This document shows, one piece after another, positions 1 through 10,070 of a stretch of 64,000 nt of DNA; position 1 is the first letter of the stretch, and each line of letters opens with the position of its first letter. The stretch lies in NCBI GenBank assembly GCA_027186245.1, contig CP114486.1:7640501-7704500 (forward strand), given 5' to 3'. A model generated the notes under the pieces. It ran no database searches. It saw only the letters and a list, made by a program, of their open reading frames with translations, and was not told where the DNA came from. The DNA comes from Coriaria nepalensis. Lineage: Eukaryota; Streptophyta; Magnoliopsida; Cucurbitales; Coriariaceae. Position numbers and translations under genes: made by a program.

Positions 1-142
1 GTCATTAGCATGTTATGCATTAAACTAGTGTTTGAAGTACAAAAATTGAATTCGTTCGAATTGCATTCATATGATTTTGTTGCTTGAGGAGAGCCTTTGA
101 AATGAATATTAGGTGAAACAAATGCACATGTGTCCTTCAAAG
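1..142 (+). repeat. Type A monomer (exemplar)
   Basis: Type A is marked by gcattaaact near the start, gtacaaaaattgaattcg, a gaggagag centre and a gtgaaacaaatgcac end. At least three sub-lineages occur. A1 has gaatatta (as here). A2 has gaatacgttctaattg and attttagctg. A3 has tttggagtac, gattttgttgc and gagttttagg. The sub-lineages are interspersed and co-segregate with particular neighbouring B and C variants, which implies that multimers rather than single monomers were amplified. Confidence 0.93.
49..62. other. Short perfect dyad in type A monomer
   Basis: AATTCG and CGAATT are separated by TT, giving a 6+2+6 perfect inverted repeat with two CpGs and overlapping an EcoRI site. It recurs at the same place in A1 and A3 monomers. 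It is destroyed in A2 monomers (gaatacgttctaattg) and is absent from B and C. It could be a protein-binding half-site pair or a small cruciform, or simply neutral. No function can be assigned from sequence. Confidence 0.6.
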
Positions 143-284
143 AACATTAGCATGTTGTGCATGAAACTAGTGTTTGAAGTGCAGAAATATAATTCATTTC
201 AATTGCATTCATATGATTTAGTTGATTGAGGAGACTCATTAAAATGAGTTTTTGGTTAAAGAAATGCACATGTGTTCTTCAATG
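143..284 (+). repeat. Type B monomer (exemplar)
   Basis: Type B is marked by gcatgaaact, gtgcagaaata or gtgcaaaaatag, attcatttgaattg, ttgattgaggagactcatt and a ggttaaac end followed by gtgttcttcaatgg. It normally follows A and precedes C. Sub-variants include gaaacttgtctt(c/t)gaag (usually after an A2 monomer), cctgatactag (4.2-23.4 kb) and gtgttggaagtgtag (50.7-61.6 kb). B has no CpG in its common form. Confidence 0.93.
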
Positions 285-426
285 GTCATTAGCAAATTAT
301 GCACGAAACTAGTGTTTGAAGTGCAAAAACAGAATTCGTCCAAATTGCATTAGTAAGATTTAGTTGCTTGAGAAGACTAATTGAAGTGAGTTTCTGATCA
401 AACAAATACACATGTGTCCTTCAAAT
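285..426 (+). repeat. Type C monomer (exemplar)
   Basis: Type C is marked by gcaaattatgca, aaaaacagaattcgtccaaattg, cattagtaagattt, agactaattga and gatcaaacaaatacac. There are two endings. One is gtgtccttcaaat, after which A follows. The other is gtgttcttcaatgg, after which another C follows. The ending therefore predicts the next monomer, a footprint of past crossovers near the monomer boundary. A 141-bp sub-variant with gttgctaagaag (1 bp shorter) is scattered from 16.5 to 44.8 kb. Confidence 0.93.
408..417. other. 10-bp palindrome repeated in nearly every monomer
   Basis: ACACATGTGT is a perfect palindrome in C monomers. The corresponding A and B positions carry gcacatgtgt, keeping an 8-bp palindrome CACATGTG. 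It lies about 10 bp before the monomer boundary and is among the least variable positions of the unit. Conservation of short palindromes is common in centromeric satellites, but a role here is inference only. Confidence 0.6.
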
Positions 427-2271
427 GTCATTAGCATGTTATGCATTAAACTTGTGTTTGGAGTTCAAAATTTGAATTCGTTCGAATTGCATTCATATGA
501 TATTGTTGCTTGAGGAGAGTCATTGAAATGAGTTTTAGGTGAAACAAATGCACATGTGTCCGCCAAAGATCATTAGCATGTTATGCATGAAACTAGTGTT
601 TGAGGTGCAGAAATAGAATTCATTTGAATTGTATTCATATGATTTAGTTGATTGAGGAGACTCATTAAAATGAGTTTTTGGTTAAACAAATGCACATGTA
701 TTCTTCAATGGTCATTAGCAAGTTACGCACGAAACTAGTGTTTGAAGTGCAACAACAGAATTCGTCCAAATTGCATTTATAAGATTTAGTTGCTTTAGAA
801 GACTAATTGAAATGATTTTCTGATCAAACAAATACACATGTGTCCTTCTAATGTCATTAGCATCTTATGCATTAAACTTGTGTTTGAAGTACAAAAAGTG
901 AATTCGTTCGAATTGCATTGATATGATTTAGTTGCTTGAGGAGGGCCATTTAAATGAATATTACGTGAAAGCACATGTGTCCTTCAAAGATCATTAGCAT
1001 GTTATGCATGAAACTTGTGTTTGAAGTGCAGAAATAGAATTCATTTGAATTGCATTCATATGATTTAGTTGATTGAGGAGACTCATTAAAATGAGTTTTT
1101 GGTTAAACAAATGCACATGTGTTCTTCAATGGTCATTAGCAAGTTATGCACGAAACTAGTGTTTGAAGTGCAAAAATAGAATTCGTCCAAATTGCATTAA
1201 TAAGATTTAGTTGCTTGAGAAGACTAACTGAAATGATTTTCTAATCAAACAAATACACATGTGTTCTTCAATGGTCATTAGCAAATTATGCATGAAACTA
1301 GTGTTTGAAGTGCAAAAACAGAATTCGTCCAAATTGCATTAGTAAGATTTAGTTGCTTGAAAAGACTAATTGAAATGATTTTCTGATCAAACAAATACAC
1401 ATGTGTCCTTCAAATGTCATTAGCATGTTATGCATTAAACTTGTGTTTGAAGTACAAAAATTGAATACGTTCTAATTGCATTCATATGATTTAGTTGCTT
1501 GAGGAGAGCCATTGAAATGAATTTTAGCTGAAACAAATGCACATGTGTCCTTCAAAGATCATTAGCATGTTATGCATGAAACTTGTCTTCGAAGTGCAAA
1601 AATAGAATTCATTTGATTTGAATTCATATGATTTAGTTGATTGAGTAGACTCATTAAAATGAGTTTTAGGTTAAACAAATGCACATGTGTTCTTCAATGG
1701 TCATTAGCAAATTATGCATGAAACTAGTGTTTGAAGTGCAAAAACAGAATTCGTCCAAATTGCATTAGTAAGATTTAGTTGCTTGAAAAGACTAATTGAA
1801 ATGATTTTCTGATCAAACAAATACACATGTGTCCTTCAAATGTCATTAGCATGTTATGCATTAGGCTTGTGTTTGGAGTACAAAAATTGAATACGTTCTA
1901 ATTGCATTCATATGATTTAGTTGCTTGAGGAGAGCCATTGAAATGAATTTTAGCTGAAACAAATGCACGTGTGTCCTTCAAATATCATTAGCATGTTATG
2001 CAAGAAAGAAACTTGTCTTCGAAGTGCAAAAATAGAATTCATTTGATTTGCATTCATATTATTTAGTTCATTGAGGAGACTCATTGAAATGAGTTATAGG
2101 TTAAACAAATGCAGATGTGATCTTCAATGGTCATTAGCAAATTATGCATGAAACTAGTGTTTGAAGTGCAAAAACAGAATTTGTCCACATTGCATTAGTA
2201 AGATTTAGTTGCTTGAGAAGACTAATTGAAGTGAGTTTCTGATCAAACAAATACACATGTGTCCTTCAAAT
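427..2271 (+). repeat. Irregular A-B-C array, left edge
   Basis: These are mostly regular A-B-C trimers. A C-C doublet lies at about 1125-1410, where the first C ends in the gttcttcaatgg form. One A monomer near 960-980 has lost 6 bp (gtgaaagcacatg instead of gtgaaacaaatgcacatg). From about 1415 to 2270 the A monomers are of the A2 type (gaatacgttctaattg), paired with B monomers carrying gtcttcgaag. Confidence 0.85.
1985..2010 (+). repeat. 146-bp B monomer with 4-bp duplication (copy 1)
   Basis: The B start reads gcaagaaagaaacttg instead of gcatgaaacttg, a net gain of 4 bp that looks like a duplicated agaa. The same variant recurs near 5825 and 12060 and nowhere else that I saw, so it marks copies of one ancestral segment. 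Confidence 0.8.
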
Positions 2272-4255
2272 GTCATTAGCATGTTATGCATTAAACTTGT
2301 GTTTGGAGTACAAAAATTGAATTCGTTCGAATTGCATTCATATGATTTTGTTGCTTGAGGAGAGTCATTGAAATGAGTTTTAGGTGAAACAAATGCACAT
2401 GTGTCCTTCAAAGATCATTAGCATGTTATGCATGAAACTAGTGTTTGAAGTGCAGAAATAGAATTCATTTGAATTGCATTCATATGATTTAGTTGATTGG
2501 GGAGACTCATTAAAATGAGTTTTTGGTTAAACAAATGCACATGTGTTCTTCAATGGTCATTAGCAAATTATGCATGAAACTAGTGTTTGAAGTGCAAAAA
2601 CAGAATTCGTCCAAATTGCATTAGTAAGATTTAGTTGCTTGAAAAGACTAATTGAAATGATTTTCTGATCAAACAAATACACATGTGTCCTTCAAATGTC
2701 ATTAGCATGTTATGCATTAAACTTGTGTTTGAAGTACAAAAATTGAATACGTTCTAATTGCATTCATATGATTTAGTTGCTTGAGGAGAGCCATTGAAAT
2801 GAATTTTAGCTGAAACAAATGCACATGTGTCCTTCAAAGATCATTAGCATGTTATGCATGAAACTTGTCTTCGAAGTGCAAAAATAGAATTCATTTGATT
2901 TGCATTCATATGATTTAGTTGATTGAGGTGACTCATTGAAATGAGTTTTAGGTTAAACAAATGCACATGTGTTCTTCAATGGTCATTGGCAAATTACGCA
3001 CGAAACTAGTGTTTGAAGTGCAAAAACAGAATTCGTCCAAATTGTATTAATAAGATTTAGTTGCTTGAGAAGACTAACTGAAATGATTTTCTAATCAAAC
3101 AAATACACATGTGTTCTTCAATGGTCATTAGCAAATTATGCATGAAACTAGTGTTTGAAGTGCAAAAACAGAATTCGTCCAAATTGCGTTAGTAAGATTT
3201 AGTTGCTTGAGAAGACTAATTGAAGTGAGTTTCTGATCAAACAAATACACATGTGTCCTTCAAATGTCATTAGCATGTTATGCATTAAACTTGTGTTTGG
3301 AGTACAAAAATTGAATTCGTTCGAATTGCATTCATATGATTTTGTTGCTTGAGGAGAGTCATTGAAATGAGTTTTAGGTGAAACAAATGCACATGTGTCC
3401 TTCAAAGATCATTAGCATGTTATGCATGAAACTAGTGTTTGAAGTGCAGAAATAGAATTCATTTGAATTGCATTCATATGATTTAGTTGATTGAGGAGAC
3501 TCATTAAAATGAGTTTTTGGTTAAACAAATGCACATGTGTTCTTCAATGGTCATTAGCAAATTATGCATGAAACTAGTGTTTGAAGTGCAAAAACAGAAT
3601 TCGTCCAAATTGCATTAGTAAGATTTAGTTGCTTGAAAAGACTAATTGAAATGATTTTCTGATCAAACAAATACACATGTGTCCTTCAAATGTCATTAGC
3701 ATGTTATGCATTAAACTTGTGTTTGAAGTACAAAAATTGAATACGTTCTAATTGCATTCATATGATTTAGTTGCTTGAGGAGAGCCATTGAAATGAATTT
3801 TAGCTGAAACAAATGCACATGTGTCCTTCAAAGATCATTAGCATGTTATGCATGAAACTTGTCTTCGAAGTGCAAAAATAGAATTCATTTGATTTGCATT
3901 CATATGATTTAGTTGATTGAGGAGACTCATTGAAATGAGTTTTAGGTTAAACAAATGCACATGTGTTCTTCAATGGTCATTAGCAAATTACGCACGAAAC
4001 TAGTGTTTGAAGTGCAAAAACAGAATTCGTCCAAATTGCATTAATAAGCTTTAGTTGCTTGAGAAGACTAACTGAAATGATTTTCTAATCAAACAAATAC
4101 ACATGTGTTGTTCAATGGTCATTAGCAAATTATGCATGAAACTAGTGTTTGAAGTGCAAAAACAGAATTCGTCCAAATTGCATTAGTAAGATTTAGTTGC
4201 TTGAAAAGATTGAAATGAAATTTAGGTGAAACAAATGCACATGTGTCCTTCAAAG
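2272..4255 (+). repeat. Two tandem 7-mer units (994 and 990 bp)
   Basis: Unit 1 spans 2272-3265 and unit 2 spans 3266-4255. Each reads A-B-C-A-B-C-C, and long stretches are identical at an offset of 994. The second unit ends in a shortened 138-bp chimeric C/A monomer, so it is 4 bp shorter. The first A in each unit is A3 type, the second A2 type. Confidence 0.88.
4118..4255 (+). repeat. 138-bp chimeric C/A monomer (copy 1 of 5)
   Basis: The monomer begins as C (gcaaattatgcatg, attcgtccaaattg) and ends as A (gaaatgaaatttaggtgaaac). The junction is gaaaagattgaaatg, which lacks the 4 bp present in both parents. The same junction recurs near 5056, 5336, 8318 and 9308. It arose once by C x A exchange with a 4-bp loss and was then multiplied. 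Confidence 0.88.
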
Positions 4256-5667
4256 ATCATTAGCATGTTATGCCTGATACTAGTGTTTGAAGTGCAAAAA
4301 TAGAATTGATTTGAATTGCATTCATATGATTTAGTTGATTGAGGTGACTCATTGAAATGAGTTTTAGATTAAACAAATGCACATGTGTTCTTCAATGGTC
4401 ATTAGCAAATTATGCATGAAACTAGTGTTTGAAGTGCAAAAATAGAATTCGTCCAAATTGCATTAGTAAGATTTAGTTGCTTGAAAAGACTAATTGAAAT
4501 GATTTTCTGATCAAACAAATACACATGTGTCCTTCAAATGTCATTAGCATGTTATGCATTAAACTTGTGTTTGAAGTACAAAAATTGAATACGTTCTAAT
4601 TGCATTCATATGATTTAGTTGCTTGAGGAGAGCCATTGAAATGAATTTTAGCTGAAACAAATGCACATGTGTCCTTCAAAGATCATTAGCATGTTATGCA
4701 TGAAACTTGTCTTCGAAGTGCAAAAATAGAATTCATTTGATTTGCATTCATATGATTTAGTTGATTGAGGAGACTCATTGAAATGAGTTTTAGGTTAAAC
4801 AAATGCACATGTGTTCTTCAATGGTCATTAGCAAATTACGCACGAAACTAGTGTTTGAAGTGCAAAAACAGAATTCGTCCAAATTGCATTAATAAGATTT
4901 AGTTGCTTGAGAAGACTAACTGAAATGATTTTCTAATCAAACAAATACACATGTGTTCTTCAATGATCATTAGCAAATTATGCATGAAACTAGTGTTTGA
5001 AGTGCAAAAACAGAATTTGTCCAAATTGCATTAGTAAGATTTAGTTGCTTGAAAAGATTGAAATGAAATTTAGGTGAAACAAATGCACATGTGTCCTTCA
5101 AAGATCATTAGCATGTTATGCCTGATACTAGTGTTTGAAGTGCAAAAATAGAATTGATTTGAATTGCATTCATATGATTTAGTTGATTGAGGTGACTCAT
5201 TGAAATGAGTTTTAGATTAAACAAATGCACATGTGTTCTTCAATGGTCATTAGCAAATTATGCATGAAACTAGTGTTTGAAGTGCAAAAATAGAATTCGT
5301 CCAAATTGCATTAGTAAGATTTAGTTGCTTGAAAAGATTGAAATGAAATTTAGGTGAAACAAATGCACATGTGTCCTTCAAAGATCATTAGCATGTTATG
5401 CCTGATACTAGTGTTTGAAGTGCAAAAATAGAATTGATTTGAATTGCATTCATATGATTTAGTTGATTGAGGTGACTCATTGAAATGAGTTTTAGATTAA
5501 ACAAATGCACATGTGTTCTTCAATGGTCATTAGCAAATTATGCATGAAACTAGTGTTTGAAGTGCAAAAACAGAATTCGTCCAAATTGCATTAGTAAGAT
5601 TTAGTTGCTTGAAAAGACTAATTGAAATGATTTTCTGATCAAACAAATACACATGTGTCCTTCAAAT
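4256..5667 (+). repeat. Array of B-led units containing two more C/A chimeras
   Basis: The monomer order is B-C-A-B-C-X (4256-5103), B-X (5104-5383), then B-C (5384-5667), where X is the 138-bp C/A chimera. B monomers after each chimera carry cctgatactag, aattgatttgaattg and gaggtgactc. The X junctions at 4208, 5056 and 5336 are spaced 848 and 280 bp, i.e. six and two monomers minus 4 bp each. Confidence 0.85.
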
Positions 5668-6806
5668 GTCATTAGCATGTTATGCATTAAGCTTGTGTTT
5701 GAAGTACAAAAATTGAATACGTTCTAATTGCATTCATATGATTTAGTTGCTTGAGGAGAGCCATTGAAATGAATTTTAGCTGAAACAAATGCACGTGTGT
5801 CCTTCAAATATCATTAGCATGTTATGCAAGAAAGAAACTTGTCTTCGAAGTGCAAAAATAGAATTCATTTGATTTGCATTCATATTATTTAGTTCATTGA
5901 GGAGACTCATTGAAATGAGTTATAGGTTAAACAAATGCAGATGTGATCTTCAATGGTCATTAGCAAATTATGCATGAAACTAGTGTTTGAAGTGCAAAAA
6001 CAGAATTTGTCCACATTGCATTAGTAAGATTTAGTTGCTTGAGAAGACTAATTGAAGTGAGTTTCTGATCAAACAAATACACATGTGTCCTTCAAATGTC
6101 ATTAGCATGTTATGCATTAAACTTGTGTTTGGAGTACAAAAATTGAATTCGTTCGAATTGCATTCATATGATTTTGTTGCTTGAGGAGAGTCATTGAAAT
6201 GAGTTTTAGGTGAAACAAATGCACATGTGTCCTTCAAAGATCATTAGCATGTTATGCATGAAACTAGTGTTTGAAGTGCAGAAATAGAATTCATTTGAAT
6301 TGCATTCATATGATTTAGTTGATTGAGGAGACTCATTAAAATGAGTTTTTGGTTAAACAAATGCACATGTGTTCTTCAATGGTCATTAGCAAATTATGCA
6401 TGAAACTAGTGTTTGAAGTGCAAAAACAGAATTCGTCCAAATTGCATTAGTAAGATTTAGTTGCTTGAAAAGACTAATTGAAATGATTTTCTGATCAAAC
6501 AAATACACATGTGTCCTTCAAATGTCATTAGCATGTTATGCATTAAACTTGTGTTTGAAGTACAAAAATTGAATACGTTCTAATTGCATTCATATGATTT
6601 AGTTGCTTGAGGAGAGCCATTGAAATGAATTTTAGCTGAAACAAATGCACATGTGTCCTTCAAAGATCATTAGCATGTTATGCATGAAACTTGTCTTCGA
6701 AGTGCAAAAATAGAATTCATTTGATTTGCATTCATATGATTTAGTTGATTGAGGAGACTCATTGAAATGAGTTTTAGGTTAAACAAATGCACATGTGTTC
6801 TTCAAT
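5668..6806 (+). repeat. Spaced duplicate of about 1842-2980 (offset 3826 bp)
   Basis: This segment repeats, base for base over long runs, the segment 3826 bp upstream. Shared rare markers are the gcaagaaagaaacttg insertion, the ttcattgaggag B variant, gttataggttaaac, gcagatgtgatcttc and gaatttgtccacattg. Similarity breaks down near 2960/6786, where cacgaaac versus catgaaac and later C-C order differ. It is a segmental duplication inside the satellite. Confidence 0.85.
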
Positions 6807-7091
6807 GGTCATTAGCAAATTATGCATGAAACTAGTGTTTGAAGTGCAAAAACAGAATTCGTCCAAATTGCATTTGTAAGATTTAGTTGCTTGAAAAGAC
6901 TAATTGAAATGATTTTCTGATCAAACAAATACACATGTGTCCTTTAAATGTCATTAGCATGTTATGCATTAAACTTGTGTTTGGAGTACAAAAATTGAAT
7001 TCGTTCGAATTGCATTCATATGATTTTGTTGCTTGAGGAGAGTCATTGAAATGAGTTTTAGGTGAAACAAATGCACATGTGTCCTTCAAAG

Positions 7092-7233
7092 ATCATTAGC
7101 ATGTTATGCATGAAACTAGTGTTTGAAGTGCAAAAACAGAATTCGTCCAAATCGCATTAGTAAGATTTAATTGCTTTAGAAGACTAATTGAAATGATTTT
7201 CTGATCAAACAAATACACATGTGTCCTTCAAAT
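7092..7233 (+). repeat. B/C chimeric monomer
   Basis: The monomer starts as B (gatcattagcatgttatgcatgaaactag) and continues as C (gcaaaaacagaattcgtcc, agtaag, gaagactaattg, gatcaaac). It directly follows an A and precedes an A, so one full 142-bp period has been lost between B and C. Length is unchanged, as expected for in-register exchange. Confidence 0.75.
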
Positions 7234-7375
7234 GTCATTAGCATGTTATGCATTAAACTTGTGTTTGAAGTACAAAAATTGAATTCGTTCGAATTGCACT
7301 CGTATGATTTAGTTGCTTGAGGAGAGTCATTGAAATGAAATTTAGGTGAAACAAATGCACATGTGTCCTTCAAAG

Positions 7376-9355
7376 ATCATTAGCATGTTATGCCTGATAC
7401 TAGTGTTTGAAGTGCAAAAATAGAATTGATTTGAATTGCATTCATATGATTTAGTTGATTGAGGTGACTCATTGAAATGAGTTTTAGATTAAACAAATGC
7501 ACATGTGTTCTTCAATGGCCATTAGCAAATTATGCATGAAACTAGTGTTTGAAGTGCAAAAACAGAATTCGTCCAAATTGCATTAGTAAGATTTAGTTGC
7601 TTGGAAAGACTAATTGAAATGATTTTCTGATCAAACAAATACAAATGTGTCCTTCAAATGTCATTAGCATGTTATGCATTAAACTTGTGTTTGGAGTACA
7701 AAAATTGAATTCGTTCGAATTGCATTCATATGATTTTGTTGCTTGAGGAGAGTCATTGAAATGAGTTTTAGGTGAAACAAATGCACATGTGTCCTTCAAA
7801 GATCATTAGCATGTTATGCATGAAACTAGTGTTTGAAGTGCAGAAATAGAATTCATTTGAATTGCATTCATATTATTTAGTTGATTGAGGAGACTCATCA
7901 AAATGAGTTTTTGGTTAAACAAATGCACATGTGTTCTTCAATGGTCATTAGCAAATTACGCACGAAACTAGTGTTTGAAGTGCAAAAACAGAATTCATCC
8001 AAATTGCATTAATAAGATTTAGTTGCTTGAGAAGACTAACTGAAATGATTTTCTAATCAGACAAATACACATGTGTTCTTCAATGGTCATTAGCAAATTA
8101 TGCATGAAACTAGTGTTTGAAGTGCAAAAACAGAATTCGTCCAAATTGCATTTGTAAGATTTAGTTGCTTGAAAAGACTAATTGAAATGATTTTCTGCTC
8201 AAACAAATACACATGTGTCCTTCAAATGTCATTAGCATGTTATGCATGAAACTAGTGTTTGAAGTGCAAAAACAGAATTCGTCCAAATTGCATTAGTAAG
8301 ATTTAGTTGCTTGAAAAGATTGAAATGAAATTTAGGTGAAACAAATGCACATGTGTCCTTCAAAGATCATTAGCATGTTATGCCTGATACTAGTGTTTGA
8401 AGTGCAAAAATAGAATTGATTTGAATTGCATTCATATGATTTAGTTGATTGAGGTGACTCATTGAAATGAGTTTTAGATTAAACAAATGCACATGTGTTC
8501 TTCAATGGTCATTAGCAAATTATGCATGAAACTAGTGTTTGAAGTGCAAAAACAGAATTCGTCCAAATTGCATTAGTAAGATTTAGTTGCTTGGAAAGAC
8601 TAATTGAAATGATTTTCTGATCAAACAAATACAAATGTGTCCTTCAAATGTCATTAGCATGTTATGCATTAAACTTGTGTTTGGAGTACAAAAATTGAAT
8701 TCGTTCGAATTGCATTCATATGATTTTGTTGCTTGAGGAGAGTCATTGAAATGAGTTTTAGGTGAAACAAATGCACATGTGTCCTTCAAAGATCATTAGC
8801 ATGTTATGCATGAAACTAGTGTTTGAAGTGCAGAAATAGAATTCATTTGAATTGCATTCATATTATTTAGTTGATTGAGGAGACTCATCAAAATGAGTTT
8901 TTGGTTAAACAAATGCACATGTGTTCTTCAATGGTCATTAGCAAATTACGCACGAAACTAGTGTTTGAAGTGCAAAAACAGAATTCATCCAAATTGCATT
9001 AATAAGATTTAGTTGCTTGAGAAGACTAACTGAAATGATTTTCTAATCAGACAAATACACATGTGTTCTTCAATGGTCATTAGCAAATTATGCATGAAAC
9101 TAGTGTTTGAAGTGCAAAAACAGAATTCGTCCAAATTGCATTTGTAAGATTTAGTTGCTTGAAAAGACTAATTGAAATGATTTTCTGCTCAAACAAATAC
9201 ACATGTGTCCTTCAAATGTCATTAGCATGTTATGCATGAAACTAGTGTTTGAAGTGCAAAAACAGAATTCGTCCAAATTGCATTAGTAAGATTTAGTTGC
9301 TTGAAAAGATTGAAATGAAATTTAGGTGAAACAAATGCACATGTGTCCTTCAAAG
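7376..9355 (+). repeat. Two tandem copies of a 990-bp 7-mer (B-C-A-B-C-C-X)
   Basis: Copies span 7376-8365 and 8366-9355; a partial third starts at 9356 and loses identity after roughly 9.5 kb. Markers repeated at 990 bp include ttggaaagac, tacaaatgtgtcc, tattatttag, catcaaaatgag, gaattcatcc and the final 138-bp chimera. The chimera here begins with a B-like gcatgttatgcatgaaac before the C body and A end, so it carries three parental types. Confidence 0.9.
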
Positions 9356-10039
9356 ATCATTAGCATGTTATGCCTGATACTAGTGTTTGAAGTGCAAAAA
9401 TAGAATTGATTTGAATTGCATTCATATGATTTAGTTGATTGAGGTGACTCATTGAAATGAGTTTTAGATTAAACAAATGCACATGTGTTCTTCAATGGTC
9501 ATTAGCAAATTATGCATGAAACTAGTGTTTGAAGTGCAAAAATAGAATTCGTCCAAATTGCATTAGTAAGATTTAGTTGCTTGAAAAGACTAATTGAAAT
9601 GATTTTCTGATCAAACAAATACACATGTGTCCTTCAAATGTCATTAGCATGTTATGCATTAAACTTGTGTTTGAAGTACAAAAATTGAATTCGTTCCAAT
9701 TGCATTCATATGATTTAGTTGCTTGAGGAGAGTCATTGAAATGAAATTTAGGTGAAACAAATGCACATGTGTCCTTCAAAGATCATTAGCATGTTATGCC
9801 CGATACTAGTGTTTGGAGTGCAAAAATAGAATTGATTTGAATTGCATTCATATGATTTATTTGATTGAGGAGACTCATTGAAATGAGTTTTAGATTAAAC
9901 AAATGCACATGTGTTCTTCAATGGTCATTTGCAAATTATGCATGAAACTAGTGTTTGAAGTGCAAAACCAGAATTCGTCCAAATTGCATTAGTAGGATTT
10001 AGTTGCTTGAAAAGACTAATTGAAATGATTTTCTGATCA

Positions 10040-10070
10040 AACAAATACACATGTATCCTTCAAATGTTAT
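10040..10070 (+). repeat. 11-bp deletion at a monomer boundary
   Basis: The boundary reads ccttcaaatgttatgcatt where the usual form has tcaaatgtcattagcatgttatgc. The missing 11 bp are flanked in the parent by two atgt copies, one of which is retained. This looks like slippage or microhomology deletion. The phase of all downstream monomers shifts by 11. Confidence 0.8.

Larger units (their letters stand above)
1..426 (+). repeat. Reference A-B-C trimer (426-bp basic higher-order unit)
   Basis: Three consecutive 142-bp monomers of different types form one 426-bp unit, and type A resumes at 427. Hand alignment gives 24 mismatches between A and B, 27 between A and C, and 29 between B and C. This A-B-C order is the default over most of the window. 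426 is divisible by 3 although 142 is not, so reading frames recur every third monomer. That explains why the same antisense pseudo-peptide reappears at multiples of 426 bp. Confidence 0.95.

Noticed and set aside
49..66. Possible CENP-B box in A monomers (ttcgttcgaattgcat)
   Set aside because: It shares TTCG and the following spacing A with the box core, but the essential CGGG half is absent (TGCA instead). Partial similarity over so few bases is expected by chance.
408..417. ACATGT-centred palindromes and CATATG motifs as promoter or operator sites
   Set aside because: They recur in every monomer with no associated gene or start site. They are described only as palindromes.
2205..2411. Minus-strand 68-codon reading frame starting MKDTCAFVSPK, repeated dozens of times across the window with few substitutions
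   Set aside because: It spans about 1.5 satellite monomers and recurs only where monomer order places the same phases together. Its conservation is that of the DNA repeat. It has no recognisable domain, and 142 is not a multiple of 3.
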